IMG/VR virus record: IMGVR_UViG_3300043436_000462
Location: 1-26,176 of that record
DNA: 26,176 nt
Strand: one strand, 5' to 3'
DNA from: a virus
Under the pieces are notes generated by a model, which worked only from the letters and a program-made list of their open reading frames with translations, was not told the DNA's origin and did no database searches. Both the position numbers and the translations under genes were made by a program. Below are positions 15,755 to 22,293 of the stretch, in pieces (position 1 is the first letter of the stretch; each line of letters begins with the position of its first letter).

Positions 15755-16914
15755 TAACGTATATTATATGTGCCGTAATTTCTTTTCAATCCGAGCGTTT
15801 CCATTTCGTGGTATCTTAGCGCATCAATTCCATGGTTATTTGTGTCAATAGGTTTGTTTAAACGTGTGCCTTGTTTATCAACGTCCCAACAATATGCTCG
15901 AAGTTCTTTGATTAGATTAGTGCTTTGTGACGTTACTAAATATTCATGCTGTTGCATTACATCTATTCCGTAATTAATACTGTCTTTTCCTTTAGTAACG
16001 CCTTTTATTGTTATTCCGTACCTCTTTATTTCATCAATGCTTTTAGGCTCGGAGCTATCTGCATACACTACTACGTTTTTTGGTAGGATTTTAGCTATAT
16101 CGCTGTTTAACATTCCAGTACGATAAACTAACTCATTCAGTATCCGTGTTCCGTTATAATTGTAAATCTCGATTGCAGAAGTAGGGTCGTTTGTATATCC
16201 AAAGTCTAATCCAATTCCTATCAATTTAGCTTCGGCAGGTAGTTTATCAATAGACTTCCAGTTGCTAAATATAACACCCTCTAACATTCCTATTTCACCA
16301 TCAAGGTAAACACGACACCAATTCGCCCAATATGAGCTCGTTTCTGCTTTTAAACGATTCTTTTCTAATTGGTCAATAATTGATTTGTCAAGAGCTTCAT
16401 TGTCTTTGTACGTTAAGATAAGAAAGTCTGCGTCTGATTCGCCTTTTAGTTCCTTATGTACCCAAAATTCATTTGCTGGGTTAAAGTCTAAGTATATCTC
16501 TTTCTTTGTACGTATGGCAAGTTCGTTATATGATTCAAAGGTTACATTGTTACATTCGTTTATGTACAGAATATCACGCCTTGCACCTCGTAATTTAGAG
16601 CTGTCATCAGCACTAAAAAATTCTAAATAGCTTCCGTTTTTAAAAGTGTAGGTTAATAACGACTTGTTAAATTGGTCATCGTTGTATCTGTTTGTCCATT
16701 TAAGGATTTTAATACAGTCTTTCAATGCACCCCTACGCAAGTGAGGTATTGTTTCTGCAACTATACTTATTTCCGTGTTTGCGTATTTTATAGCCTTGTC
16801 AATTAATACTGCTAAAATAGAATACGTTTTCGAAGCCGACGAACCTCCTTGAATAATCTTTGTTCGCTTTTTTAAACTCAGTATCTTGTTGGTTGCGCTT
16901 GTTCTTTTAAACAT
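15754..16914 (-). CDS. terL: Terminase large subunit
   Basis: 386 residues, a compact Terminase_3 / PBSX-type packaging motor. The N-terminal ATPase has Walker A at residues 22-30 (QGGSSASKT) and Walker B at 115-120 (ILYINE, with the catalytic Glu). The C-terminal RNase H-like nuclease shows its three acidic positions: D237 in GLDFGY, D286 in VVYADSSEP and D364 in NNHGIDALRY. This enzyme pumps DNA through the portal and cuts concatemers. It follows the small-terminase-like gene with an 8-base overlap. All motifs needed for activity are present, so the gene looks intact. Confidence 0.93.
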   Translation of the reverse strand: MFKRTSATNKILSLKKRTKIIQGGSSASKTYSILAVLIDKAIKYANTEISIVAETIPHLRRGALKDCIKILKWTNRYNDDQFNKSLLTYTFKNGSYLEFFSADDSSKLRGARRDILYINECNNVTFESYNELAIRTKKEIYLDFNPANEFWVHKELKGESDADFLILTYKDNEALDKSIIDQLEKNRLKAETSSYWANWCRVYLDGEIGMLEGVIFSNWKSIDKLPAEAKLIGIGLDFGYTNDPTSAIEIYNYNGTRILNELVYRTGMLNSDIAKILPKNVVVYADSSEPKSIDEIKRYGITIKGVTKGKDSINYGIDVMQQHEYLVTSQSTNLIKELRAYCWDVDKQGTRLNKPIDTNNHGIDALRYHEMETLGLKRNYGTYNIR

Positions 16915-17221
16915 CTGGAAATAAAGGTTGTTCTACTATTGTTTGCTCTATTTGTTGAAGTGGTGCTCCGTAACCGCTATCCATTAACGCTTTATAGGCT
17001 GCAACATCACCCTCACGTGCTTTCTTTATCAGTGCCAAAGTCATTAAATCTTCTTGGCTCATTGTTTCGCTTTCACCAGTTAAAGGGTTCTTTAAGTTTT
17101 GATTAACTTCTAACCAATACTTTGCTATTGTGCTTCTATTCTTTGCGCCTTTAGGTCTTCCGTTAGGGTTTCCGCTTTCGCCTTTTTTAAATTCGTGTTT
17201 TTCTATATCTTTTGCACCCAT
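16907..17221 (-). CDS. Small terminase subunit-like protein (DUF5681-like)
   Basis: A 104-residue protein beginning MGAKDIEKHEFKKGESGNPN, then GRPKGAKNRSTIAKYWLEV. The KKGESGNPNGRPKGAKN motif is the hallmark of DUF5681-type proteins, often found next to large terminases. A helical C-terminal half (MSQEDLMTLALIKKAREGDV and AAYKALMDSGYG) would allow oligomerisation. The 8-base overlap with terL supports a role as the DNA-recognition subunit that starts packaging. It is short for a classic small terminase, and no clear helix-turn-helix is visible; the Gly/Arg/Lys-rich segment may bind DNA instead. Confidence 0.7.
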   Translation of the reverse strand: MGAKDIEKHEFKKGESGNPNGRPKGAKNRSTIAKYWLEVNQNLKNPLTGESETMSQEDLMTLALIKKAREGDVAAYKALMDSGYGAPLQQIEQTIVEQPLFPDV

Positions 17222-17245
17222 TTTTCTGCTGTTTTTGTGCTGTAA

Positions 17246-17890
17246 TTAGAGCGGTTGGGTCGGATTCGCACCGCCTACCTTTTCACTGGATTGTGAATTG
17301 TTCAACTTATGAACTTCAACCGCTTGTTTTGGATATGGTTTACTTAAAGACTTACACAAAGATATTAAACTTTTGTCAAGTGGATATAAGTATTTATGTT
17401 TTGGTTTTGGTAAATATACATTTGGTTCTCTACCTAAAATTTTTCTTGCGGCTCCAATACTACCTCCCATTGATTTATTATGCTTTCCTTCAATAATTGG
17501 AGGGCTTTTTACTTCTCCTAAATAATACCAATTTGTAGCTTGATAAATAATTCCATTATGCCCTTGTTCTTGGTCTGCATAACTTACTATTAATTTAACA
17601 AGTGGCAAATCTTTTTTTATTAATTTAATTGATTTACCTAAAACTTTACTTGTTTTATATTGTTTTCCATTCAAAGCCATTCTTACAAATTCAATAACTT
17701 GACCTTGACTTAAATTATATTGTTTACCTATTTGAGGACTTGCACCAGTTCCAAATAAAGCTACGCCGCACCATTCATTATTATCGTTAAAAACTGAATA
17801 ACCAAATGTGTTAATAGGAATTGCTTTTGCATAATGAAAATTTAAGCAAGCATATTTAATAGCTTTATAAGATGCTTTTTCTAATTTCAT
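17246..17890 (-). CDS. Mom-like DNA adenine modification protein (GNAT fold)
   Basis: A 214-residue protein similar to phage Mu Mom and its relatives, GNAT-fold enzymes that turn adenine in phage DNA into a carbamoylmethyl-type derivative and so block restriction. Supporting segments are FHYAKAIP (about residues 18-25), WCGVALFGTGASP (about 40-52), VIEFVRMAL (about 65-73) and the core block LIVSYADQEQGHNGIIYQAT followed by NWYYLG (about 100-125), which is the best-known signature of the family. The ATG overlaps the stop of the ParB-like gene (ATGA). The C-terminal ~50 residues are basic and low complexity and end GGANPTQPL. No Com-like regulator is seen next to it. The exact modification made here cannot be read from the sequence. 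Confidence 0.75.
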   Translation of the reverse strand: MKLEKASYKAIKYACLNFHYAKAIPINTFGYSVFNDNNEWCGVALFGTGASPQIGKQYNLSQGQVIEFVRMALNGKQYKTSKVLGKSIKLIKKDLPLVKLIVSYADQEQGHNGIIYQATNWYYLGEVKSPPIIEGKHNKSMGGSIGAARKILGREPNVYLPKPKHKYLYPLDKSLISLCKSLSKPYPKQAVEVHKLNNSQSSEKVGGANPTQPL

Positions 17891-18432
17891 AATTCTCCTG
17901 CACTGACTGAATAAAATGCTCCGTTGTATTTTCTATCTATTAACTCTTGAATATCGTTTTCGGCTTCTTGTAATTGTTCAACTGTTTTAAAAGTTATCTT
18001 CATTGAAGCAGGTTTATTTTTTTCTTCTCCTATTAGTTCGTCTAAACTTGGTTCGTTCATTAAAATCGGTAAATCTAATCCCCAATCGTCTAACTTTTCC
18101 GCGTCCCATTCATTTGCTAAACTGTCCCAATCCCATTCTCCAAAACCTACGTTGTCTTTTATTAAGAATTCGTTTTTTTGTTCCTCAGTCCATTCGTCTG
18201 CTATTATAATAGGTATTTCTTTCAATCCTATCTCTTTACAGGCTTTTAAACGCATATTACCACCTAAGACAACATATTTATTATCTACATCAGTAAAAAC
18301 CACTAAGGGACGTTTATTTAGCATATCGGGGAACTCCTTTATTGAAGTTACTAACTTTTGGAATTTTCCGTCTTTTATTATTCTTGGATTCTTTGGGTTT
18401 GGTTTAACCTCGTTTATCTTAACTAATTTCAT
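17887..18432 (-). CDS. ParB/sulfiredoxin-like domain protein
   Basis: A 181-residue protein with an N-terminal ParB/Srx domain: VKINEVKPNPKNPRII (residues 3-18), a central strand-turn RPLVVFTDVDNKYVVLGGNM and RLKACKEIGLKEIPIII (about 59-77). The GGNMRLKA segment is the diagnostic nucleotide-binding box of the superfamily. Phage members of this group often lie beside DNA-modification genes or terminases. Here it is coupled to the Mom-like gene by an ATGA overlap and directly abuts the preceding gene (TAAATG). It lacks the DNA-binding helix-turn-helix of true partition ParB, so plasmid-like segregation is unlikely. The C-terminal part is acidic and Trp-rich (GEWDWDSLANEWDAEKLDDW). Confidence 0.8.
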   Translation of the reverse strand: MKLVKINEVKPNPKNPRIIKDGKFQKLVTSIKEFPDMLNKRPLVVFTDVDNKYVVLGGNMRLKACKEIGLKEIPIIIADEWTEEQKNEFLIKDNVGFGEWDWDSLANEWDAEKLDDWGLDLPILMNEPSLDELIGEEKNKPASMKITFKTVEQLQEAENDIQELIDRKYNGAFYSVSAGEL

Positions 18433-18636
18433 TTAATTAGGGTTGTAATAATAATAGTTGTATTCTGTTTTGTTTATCTCGTGAACTTGAATATAGTTTA
18501 TATCCTCGCATCTAAATACTAAATAATCACATTCAGCTATTTTAAATAGTAGTTTTAGTTCATTCCATGCCTTTGTGTCTTCGTGTTTTGGTAGGAACAC
18601 AATATAATATTCAGTTGCCACATTCGTTTTAATCAC
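18433..18636 (-). CDS. Hypothetical protein (67 aa)
   Basis: A 67-residue product with a GTG start at 18636; no in-frame ATG is near it. It overlaps the preceding gene by 8 bases and directly abuts the ParB-like ATG. The sequence (ATEYYIVFLPKHEDTKAWNE, then a Tyr-rich end TEYNYYYYNPN) suggests a small alpha/beta fold. Family not recognised. The tight packing supports it as a real gene. Confidence 0.5.
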   Translation of the reverse strand: MIKTNVATEYYIVFLPKHEDTKAWNELKLLFKIAECDYLVFRCEDINYIQVHEINKTEYNYYYYNPN

Positions 18637-19045
18637 TCTTTTTCGTAGATTCGGTATGGTCTTTATATTGATTATAAACTTTTCTTAAATCCTCAATCCT
18701 ACTTTTAACACAACTCGGGCAGCTTGTTAGTTCATTCCTTACTTGGAATATTCTTGAATGAATTTTAAATAGTTCCATTTGTTCAATAGGACTAACTCTA
18801 TCCGTGTTTTTGTTAAACCATATATGTAAGTAACTAAATTCGTTTTCTTGTAAGCATAACGCTTTCTTATATGGAAATAGTTCGTTTAACTTTGCTTTAC
18901 GTTCATCACATCCGCAGTCTTCACCTAATAACCATTTAGCTACCTTTGACACTCCAGTTACCTCTAAAACCTTTTCAACTGTGTCTCCTAATCCTTTGCT
19001 TTCAGCTGCTAATATTTCAGCTTTTGTCCGTCTTTTTCTTGCCAT
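18629..19045 (-). CDS. Cys-containing hypothetical protein (138 aa)
   Basis: 138 residues starting MARKRRTKAEILAAESKGLG, a basic N-terminus that could bind DNA, followed by a helix and a GEDCGCDERKAKLNELFP block (about residues 56-73). A later CPSC pair lies near residue 114. The four clustered Cys could bind a metal. The DCGCDERKxKLN pattern is familiar to me from proteins of flavobacterial phages, where it has no assigned role. It follows the sigma-like gene by five bases and may be under the same control. Confidence 0.6.
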   Translation of the reverse strand: MARKRRTKAEILAAESKGLGDTVEKVLEVTGVSKVAKWLLGEDCGCDERKAKLNELFPYKKALCLQENEFSYLHIWFNKNTDRVSPIEQMELFKIHSRIFQVRNELTSCPSCVKSRIEDLRKVYNQYKDHTESTKKSD

Positions 19046-19050
19046 GTTTT

Positions 19051-19578
19051 CTATATTAATTCAAAATCCTCATTTACATAATCTAAATAATCCTCTTTCA
19101 CATTTTCGTTTATTCGCTCCTTGCAATGTTTCAACGTGCAGAATATACTTCGAAGACTTATTTTAGTTTCATTTGCTATCTCACGCATTGACATATCACT
19201 ATCTTTATATAACTTGAATAACAATCTATCGTAGTGGTGCCAAGTTTCCATTTCTTGTTGTACTCTTTGCATTAAATCTCCAAAGGCTTCGTGTTTTTCT
19301 ATCTCATCAATCTGTTGCAAAGTCAGTATTTCGTTGACATCAACTTTAATTACCTTACTTTTTTGCCTGTGAAAGTCAATAAACAATGAACGTAAAGTCA
19401 AAAACACGTAGTATTTATTCACTTGACCGTTTACAATTACCGCGTTTTCTTTATTCTTGTTTAAAAAACGAATATACATTTCTTGAACTAAATCTTCAGC
19501 GTAAAACTCCTCGCCAAATCCCTTAACTGTTTTAACATATTCCTTATGGAATTTAGCTACTTGTTCTATCCAGCTCAT
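19051..19578 (-). CDS. Sigma-70 family factor
   Basis: I choose ATG 19578 (MSWIEQVAKFHKEYVKTV), 175 residues; a TTG seven codons upstream is also open. Region 2 is visible as YAEDLVQEMYIRFLN (about residues 26-40) and YYVFLTLRSLFIDFHRQKSK, with the aromatic/basic pattern used in -10 recognition. Region 4 is MSMREIANETKISLRSIFCT (about 130-149), a helix-turn-helix of the ECF / sigma-70 r4 type, followed by LKHCKERI. It lies between the early genes and the late operon and is itself downstream of a -33/-7 promoter, so it may direct RNA polymerase to late promoters. I could not identify its target promoters. Confidence 0.75.
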   Translation of the reverse strand: MSWIEQVAKFHKEYVKTVKGFGEEFYAEDLVQEMYIRFLNKNKENAVIVNGQVNKYYVFLTLRSLFIDFHRQKSKVIKVDVNEILTLQQIDEIEKHEAFGDLMQRVQQEMETWHHYDRLLFKLYKDSDMSMREIANETKISLRSIFCTLKHCKERINENVKEDYLDYVNEDFELI

Positions 19579-19675
19579 ATATAAATCTCGATAGTCCAAT
19601 AAAAGATAAAAATGCCAATGATACCGCTTTTTTTATAAGCAATACCAAAGGCAAATTCATCCGTTTTTCTAACCC

Positions 19676-20032
19676 TCACGACACTAAATTATATAAATTT
19701 CTTTTATAGTTCAACAATCGACCCAAAGCCATTGAACAAATATCTAATTTATAAACGTATTTTTCCGACAATTCATGCAATAATCCTTTCTTGCATTTCA
19801 TAACCATATCCGAATAAAGTCTCATTCTAACCTGCATACCCTCAATCATGTCATCAATGTTGCTGATTCGTTCTTCAACTAACTCTTTACATAATTCGTA
19901 ACCTTTACCGTTGCAGGACATACAAGTATAATACACTTCTTTTTGTTCGTAAGGAATATGCGTATCGTTTAATTCAACAATAATACATCCGTCTCCCTCA
20001 CATTCGTGGCAATCAATACATAAACTTTTCAT
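19676..20032 (-). CDS. DnaJ-like zinc-binding protein
   Basis: 118 residues. The first ~50 contain the repeat pattern of the DnaJ Cys-rich domain: CIDCHECEGDGC (residues 5-16) and CMSCNGKGYELC (about 37-48). Together these give CxxC pairs that can bind one or two zinc ions. The rest is helical (ISNIDDMIEGMQVRMRLYSD) with a basic C-terminus. There is no J domain, so it is not a Hsp40 co-chaperone; similar short proteins may act as RNA or DNA regulators in phages. It is the first gene after the promoter at 20056-20086 and precedes the sigma factor by about 100 bases. Confidence 0.6.
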   Translation of the reverse strand: MKSLCIDCHECEGDGCIIVELNDTHIPYEQKEVYYTCMSCNGKGYELCKELVEERISNIDDMIEGMQVRMRLYSDMVMKCKKGLLHELSEKYVYKLDICSMALGRLLNYKRNLYNLVS

Positions 20033-20055
20033 AATTTCTAATTTTAATTGTTAGA

Positions 20056-20086
20056 CAAATATACTAATTAATATAATACAAACAAA
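20056..20086 (-). promoter_or_regulatory. Bacteroidetes-type promoter (TTTG-N19-TATATTTG)
   Basis: On the minus strand TTTG (20086-20083) and TATATTTG (20063-20056) are separated by 19 bases, matching the Bacteroidetes -33/-7 consensus TTTG...TANNTTTG. The start of the 118-residue gene lies 24 bases beyond. The block TTAGTATATTTGT is repeated upstream of the ERF gene at 22839-22851. Confidence 0.65.
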
Positions 20087-20113
20087 AAAAAAGCGGAATT
20101 TTTTACGTTCCGC
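20084..20113 (-). terminator. Intrinsic terminator of the early operon
   Basis: On the minus strand GCGGAA and TTCCGC form a 6-base-pair stem with a 9-base loop, followed by nine T. It ends the recombination/lipoprotein operon. Its T run touches the -33 element of the next promoter. Confidence 0.8.
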
Positions 20114-20189
20114 CTTCCGACCGTGTTACCACAATCCAAAAATGATTCAGTAAGTGTTCTAATGGTAACTATCTGAATACGTTATTTAA

Positions 20190-20288
20190 TTAATCACGTT
20201 TAAATAAGTTAATAACTAATTTAATTGCTAAGGCTATAATTACAATTGCAATGGCAAAACCGATTGAAACTATTATAAAATACTTCAT
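20190..20288 (-). CDS. Small membrane peptide (32 aa)
   Basis: A 32-residue peptide, almost entirely one transmembrane segment (YFIIVSIGFAIAIVIIALAI, from residue 3) followed by a basic end, KLVINLFKRD. Its ATG overlaps the stop of the lipoprotein gene (TAATG), so translation is probably coupled. It precedes the operon terminator. The likely topology is N-out with a positive cytoplasmic C-terminus. It may act with the SPFH-tail lipoprotein; function unknown. Confidence 0.6.
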   Translation of the reverse strand: MKYFIIVSIGFAIAIVIIALAIKLVINLFKRD

Positions 20289-20710
20289 TACTTAATACTT
20301 ATAATTGATTGAGAACCTGAACCAACTGACGTAGTAGGAAGTTTTCCATTCCATTTTTCAATTTTAAAATATTCAATAATATTTGCGGTAATTGATTGAT
20401 TTAATAATCTGTTAGCTTCTGCTTCCGCAGTTGCATTAATTATTTTTGCTTTTGCGTCTGCCTCTGCTTTTATTAGTTTTTCTTTCGCATACGCTTCTGC
20501 TTTTGTAATCTTTGTTTGAGCATCTAATTTAGCTGATTCATTATCTGCTTTTGCTTGTTCAATTTTTACCTTTTTAGTTGATTCAGCTTTTAAAAGTTCT
20601 CCTTTACCTTCTGACTCTCGGTCTAATCTATCTTGTTCTCTTTCATATCCACGACAAGAATCTAATGATAATGCAATTAATACGCTTACTAAAATTGTTG
20701 CTTTTTTCAT
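20288..20710 (-). CDS. Lipoprotein with SPFH/prohibitin-like C-terminal tail
   Basis: 140 residues. The N-terminus MKKATILVSVLIALSLDSC is a lipoprotein signal with lipobox LDSC and Cys19 as the lipid anchor. Residues 36-105 form an Ala/Lys/Glu coiled coil (TKITKAEAYAKEKLIKAEAD). The C-terminus IIEYFKIEKWNGKLPTTSV (about 111-129) matches the conserved end of SPFH proteins (stomatin/prohibitin/HflC type), where a helix is followed by KIEKWNGxLP. The SPFH domain itself is missing, so this looks like the oligomerising tail of a prohibitin on a new membrane anchor. The leader is AAATAAAATAAAATAAAAATG. A role in superinfection exclusion or membrane modification is speculation. Confidence 0.65.
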   Translation of the reverse strand: MKKATILVSVLIALSLDSCRGYEREQDRLDRESEGKGELLKAESTKKVKIEQAKADNESAKLDAQTKITKAEAYAKEKLIKAEADAKAKIINATAEAEANRLLNQSITANIIEYFKIEKWNGKLPTTSVGSGSQSIISIK

Positions 20711-20726
20711 TTTTATTTTATTTTAT

Positions 20727-20930
20727 TTATTTACTAAAGAACTCACCCAGCTTTTCAATTGACTTGCTGGATAAAGTGTTTCCGCTCATAAATTTATGAA
20801 GGTTAGGTTGTCTTATATCTACAATCTTAGAAAAAGCATTAAGGCTTAATTCGTGTTTTTGTAGGTAGTGTCTAATCATTAACCTTGTTAATTCATTTGC
20901 TTCGCTTAAAACCTTTGCTTGTTGTTTCAT
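20727..20930 (-). CDS. Cro/CI-type helix-turn-helix regulator
   Basis: A 67-residue protein with a Cro/CI-like HTH: LIRHYLQKHE-type first helix (about 17-27), LSLNAFSKIVDIRQPNLHKF (about 28-47) as the helix-turn-helix, and LSSKSIEKLGEFF as the closing helix. It is coupled to the preceding gene by an ATGA overlap. It would be a small DNA-binding regulator of the early operon. No partner repressor in the opposite orientation is visible, and its operator is not identified. Confidence 0.75.
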   Translation of the reverse strand: MKQQAKVLSEANELTRLMIRHYLQKHELSLNAFSKIVDIRQPNLHKFMSGNTLSSKSIEKLGEFFSK

Positions 20931-21175
20931 ATACCATTTAAAAAGTCATCAAACTCTTTATTGCCATAACTTGGTTTACCGCCTATTGGCTTCGCTTGTT
21001 CTTTAACTGGTTTAAAACTTAAGCTCAAAAACTTTCCTTTTGCTCCGTCTTTTACCCAACTTGAAACATAATATTCTACGCCTCCGATTGTAGCTTTACC
21101 TTGATAGTGCGGGTGCGTTTCCTTTTCTCTTTTGTCGTTAGTGAATAACGCTCCACTGTTGTCTTTCTTTTCCAT
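20927..21175 (-). CDS. DUF736-like small protein (82 aa)
   Basis: 82 residues with GALFTNDKREKETHPHYQGK at residues 8-27, then YYVSSWVKDGAKGKFLSLSF (about 35-54). A strand-rich core with alternating charged residues and the pattern LFxNDKxxxxxHPxYxGK resembles DUF736-like proteins, common in phage recombination and replication cassettes; some may bind ssDNA. It ends with an acidic tail, EFDDFLNGI, of the type that docks partners in SSB-like proteins. Neighbouring ERF and exonuclease genes support a role in recombination, but that is inferred. Confidence 0.6.
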   Translation of the reverse strand: MEKKDNSGALFTNDKREKETHPHYQGKATIGGVEYYVSSWVKDGAKGKFLSLSFKPVKEQAKPIGGKPSYGNKEFDDFLNGI

Positions 21176-21185
21176 TTTTACTTGT

Positions 21186-21428
21186 TTATATTTGATTATT
21201 ATTTACAAACCATTTAGAAACCTCGTTTATTGATTCAAAATTGATTACCTCGAATTTATTTGATTCAAAGTTGAAGTTTACTAAACTCAATGTTTTTATT
21301 GCTTTTTCAAAGTTGCATATCTTACAAACCTTAACAACCCCCAAATCTGATTTTAATTGATATTTTCTGTTTGACTTGTTGAACTCAGATAAAGGCAGGT
21401 TTCTTTTACAATTAAAACATTCTTTCAT
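21186..21428 (-). CDS. Zinc-ribbon-type protein (80 aa)
   Basis: 80 residues with two Cys pairs, CFNC (4-7) and CKIC (about 35-38), spaced as in a zinc ribbon, plus a basic linker, KSNRKYQLKSDLGVVK. The start MKECFNCKRNLPLSEF resembles HNH-associated or small zinc-ribbon phage proteins. No nuclease His/Asn box is seen, so nucleic-acid binding is more likely than cutting. It sits in the recombination cassette. Confidence 0.6.
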   Translation of the reverse strand: MKECFNCKRNLPLSEFNKSNRKYQLKSDLGVVKVCKICNFEKAIKTLSLVNFNFESNKFEVINFESINEVSKWFVNNNQI

Positions 21429-21430
21429 TA

Positions 21431-21625
21431 CTATTTACTTGCTCTTGGAACGTATAAATTTGTAAATCTTTCACGACTGCAACAAAATTCTGTTATCGTG
21501 TTTTTGGCATTTTGCCTAATTACTTCATACCAAACTTTTGTTGAAGTTATTTCTTTGATTTGAACGACTTGGTCGGTTCTTGTTACATTGGTATAATATG
21601 CCATTTCTTTTAATTCGTTTTTCAT
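21431..21625 (-). CDS. Hypothetical protein (64 aa)
   Basis: 64 residues with strand-rich sequence (YYTNVTRTDQVVQIKEITST, then VWYEVIRQNAKNTITEFCCS). The start overlaps the exonuclease stop (ATGA). Family not recognised; the tight packing suggests a real gene. An internal ATG at codon 8 is a possible alternative start. Confidence 0.5.
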   Translation of the reverse strand: MKNELKEMAYYTNVTRTDQVVQIKEITSTKVWYEVIRQNAKNTITEFCCSRERFTNLYVPRASK

Positions 21626-22293
21626 AAGTTTTCTATTAAATTGTTATAATATTCCCTGCATTCTTCTACTCGTTGTTTAATCTTTTCAATTATTTCTTCG
21701 TCTTTTGCTATTTTAAAGACTTTTAAACGCTTTTCTTTCGGGATGTGGTCAAAGTTATGTTTCTTTTGTACAAAATCTCTTACGTCTAAACTTTCGTCTA
21801 TTAACCCTTGCTTCCAATGTTCTCGCCTTACTTCGTCTTCAACTATCTGAAATGGTGTATTTACTAAGCAGTAACATAATAACGCTTCCGTTTTGCCAGT
21901 TAGCCACATATAACCTTGCAATTGATAGTAGTAATCTTTGTTTGGTATTTCATCCTCAAAGAACGGAAAAGTAGTGGCGTCCCAACTTGTTTTCACATCC
22001 AAAAGAATTTCATTCGTGTTTATATCAGGCGTTCCCGTTATCCATTCGTTTGTTATGTTTTCTTCATTCTTGTAAATAAAGCCTAAATTCAAAACATCGT
22101 TAACAAGTTCTATTGCTTCGTTTTCGCATTCGTTACCTTTATCCGTGTATCTACTCCAAAACTCTTTGCGTATTCCGTACGTGTTTTCGATTGCAAGTTC
22201 CTGAATGTAAGTTTTACAAGTTTTAGATAAAACCTCACCTTTTGTTTTAGATGAGGTCATTATTTTTCCTAATTGCGATGCTCGGATTCTCAT
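21622..22293 (-). CDS. YqaJ / lambda-exonuclease-type recombination nuclease
   Basis: 223 residues of the PD-(D/E)XK superfamily. Visible are the opening helix region RASQLGKIMTSSK, an acidic helix around NECENEAIELV (about 54-64), the strand EWITGTPDIN with D90, the LLDVKTSW segment with D99 and K101, and YYYQLQGYMWLTG (121-133), the conserved late helix of the YqaJ-type nucleases. These exonucleases digest one strand of duplex DNA and hand ssDNA to an annealing protein. The ATG overlaps the stop of the ERF gene (ATGA), pairing it with its annealase. The nuclease residues appear intact. Confidence 0.85.
   Translation of the reverse strand: MRIRASQLGKIMTSSKTKGEVLSKTCKTYIQELAIENTYGIRKEFWSRYTDKGNECENEAIELVNDVLNLGFIYKNEENITNEWITGTPDINTNEILLDVKTSWDATTFPFFEDEIPNKDYYYQLQGYMWLTGKTEALLCYCLVNTPFQIVEDEVRREHWKQGLIDESLDVRDFVQKKHNFDHIPKEKRLKVFKIAKDEEIIEKIKQRVEECREYYNNLIENL

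Noticed and set aside
19579-19599. TTG start for the sigma-like gene
   Set aside because: An ATG is available seven codons later and nothing upstream suggests use of TTG.
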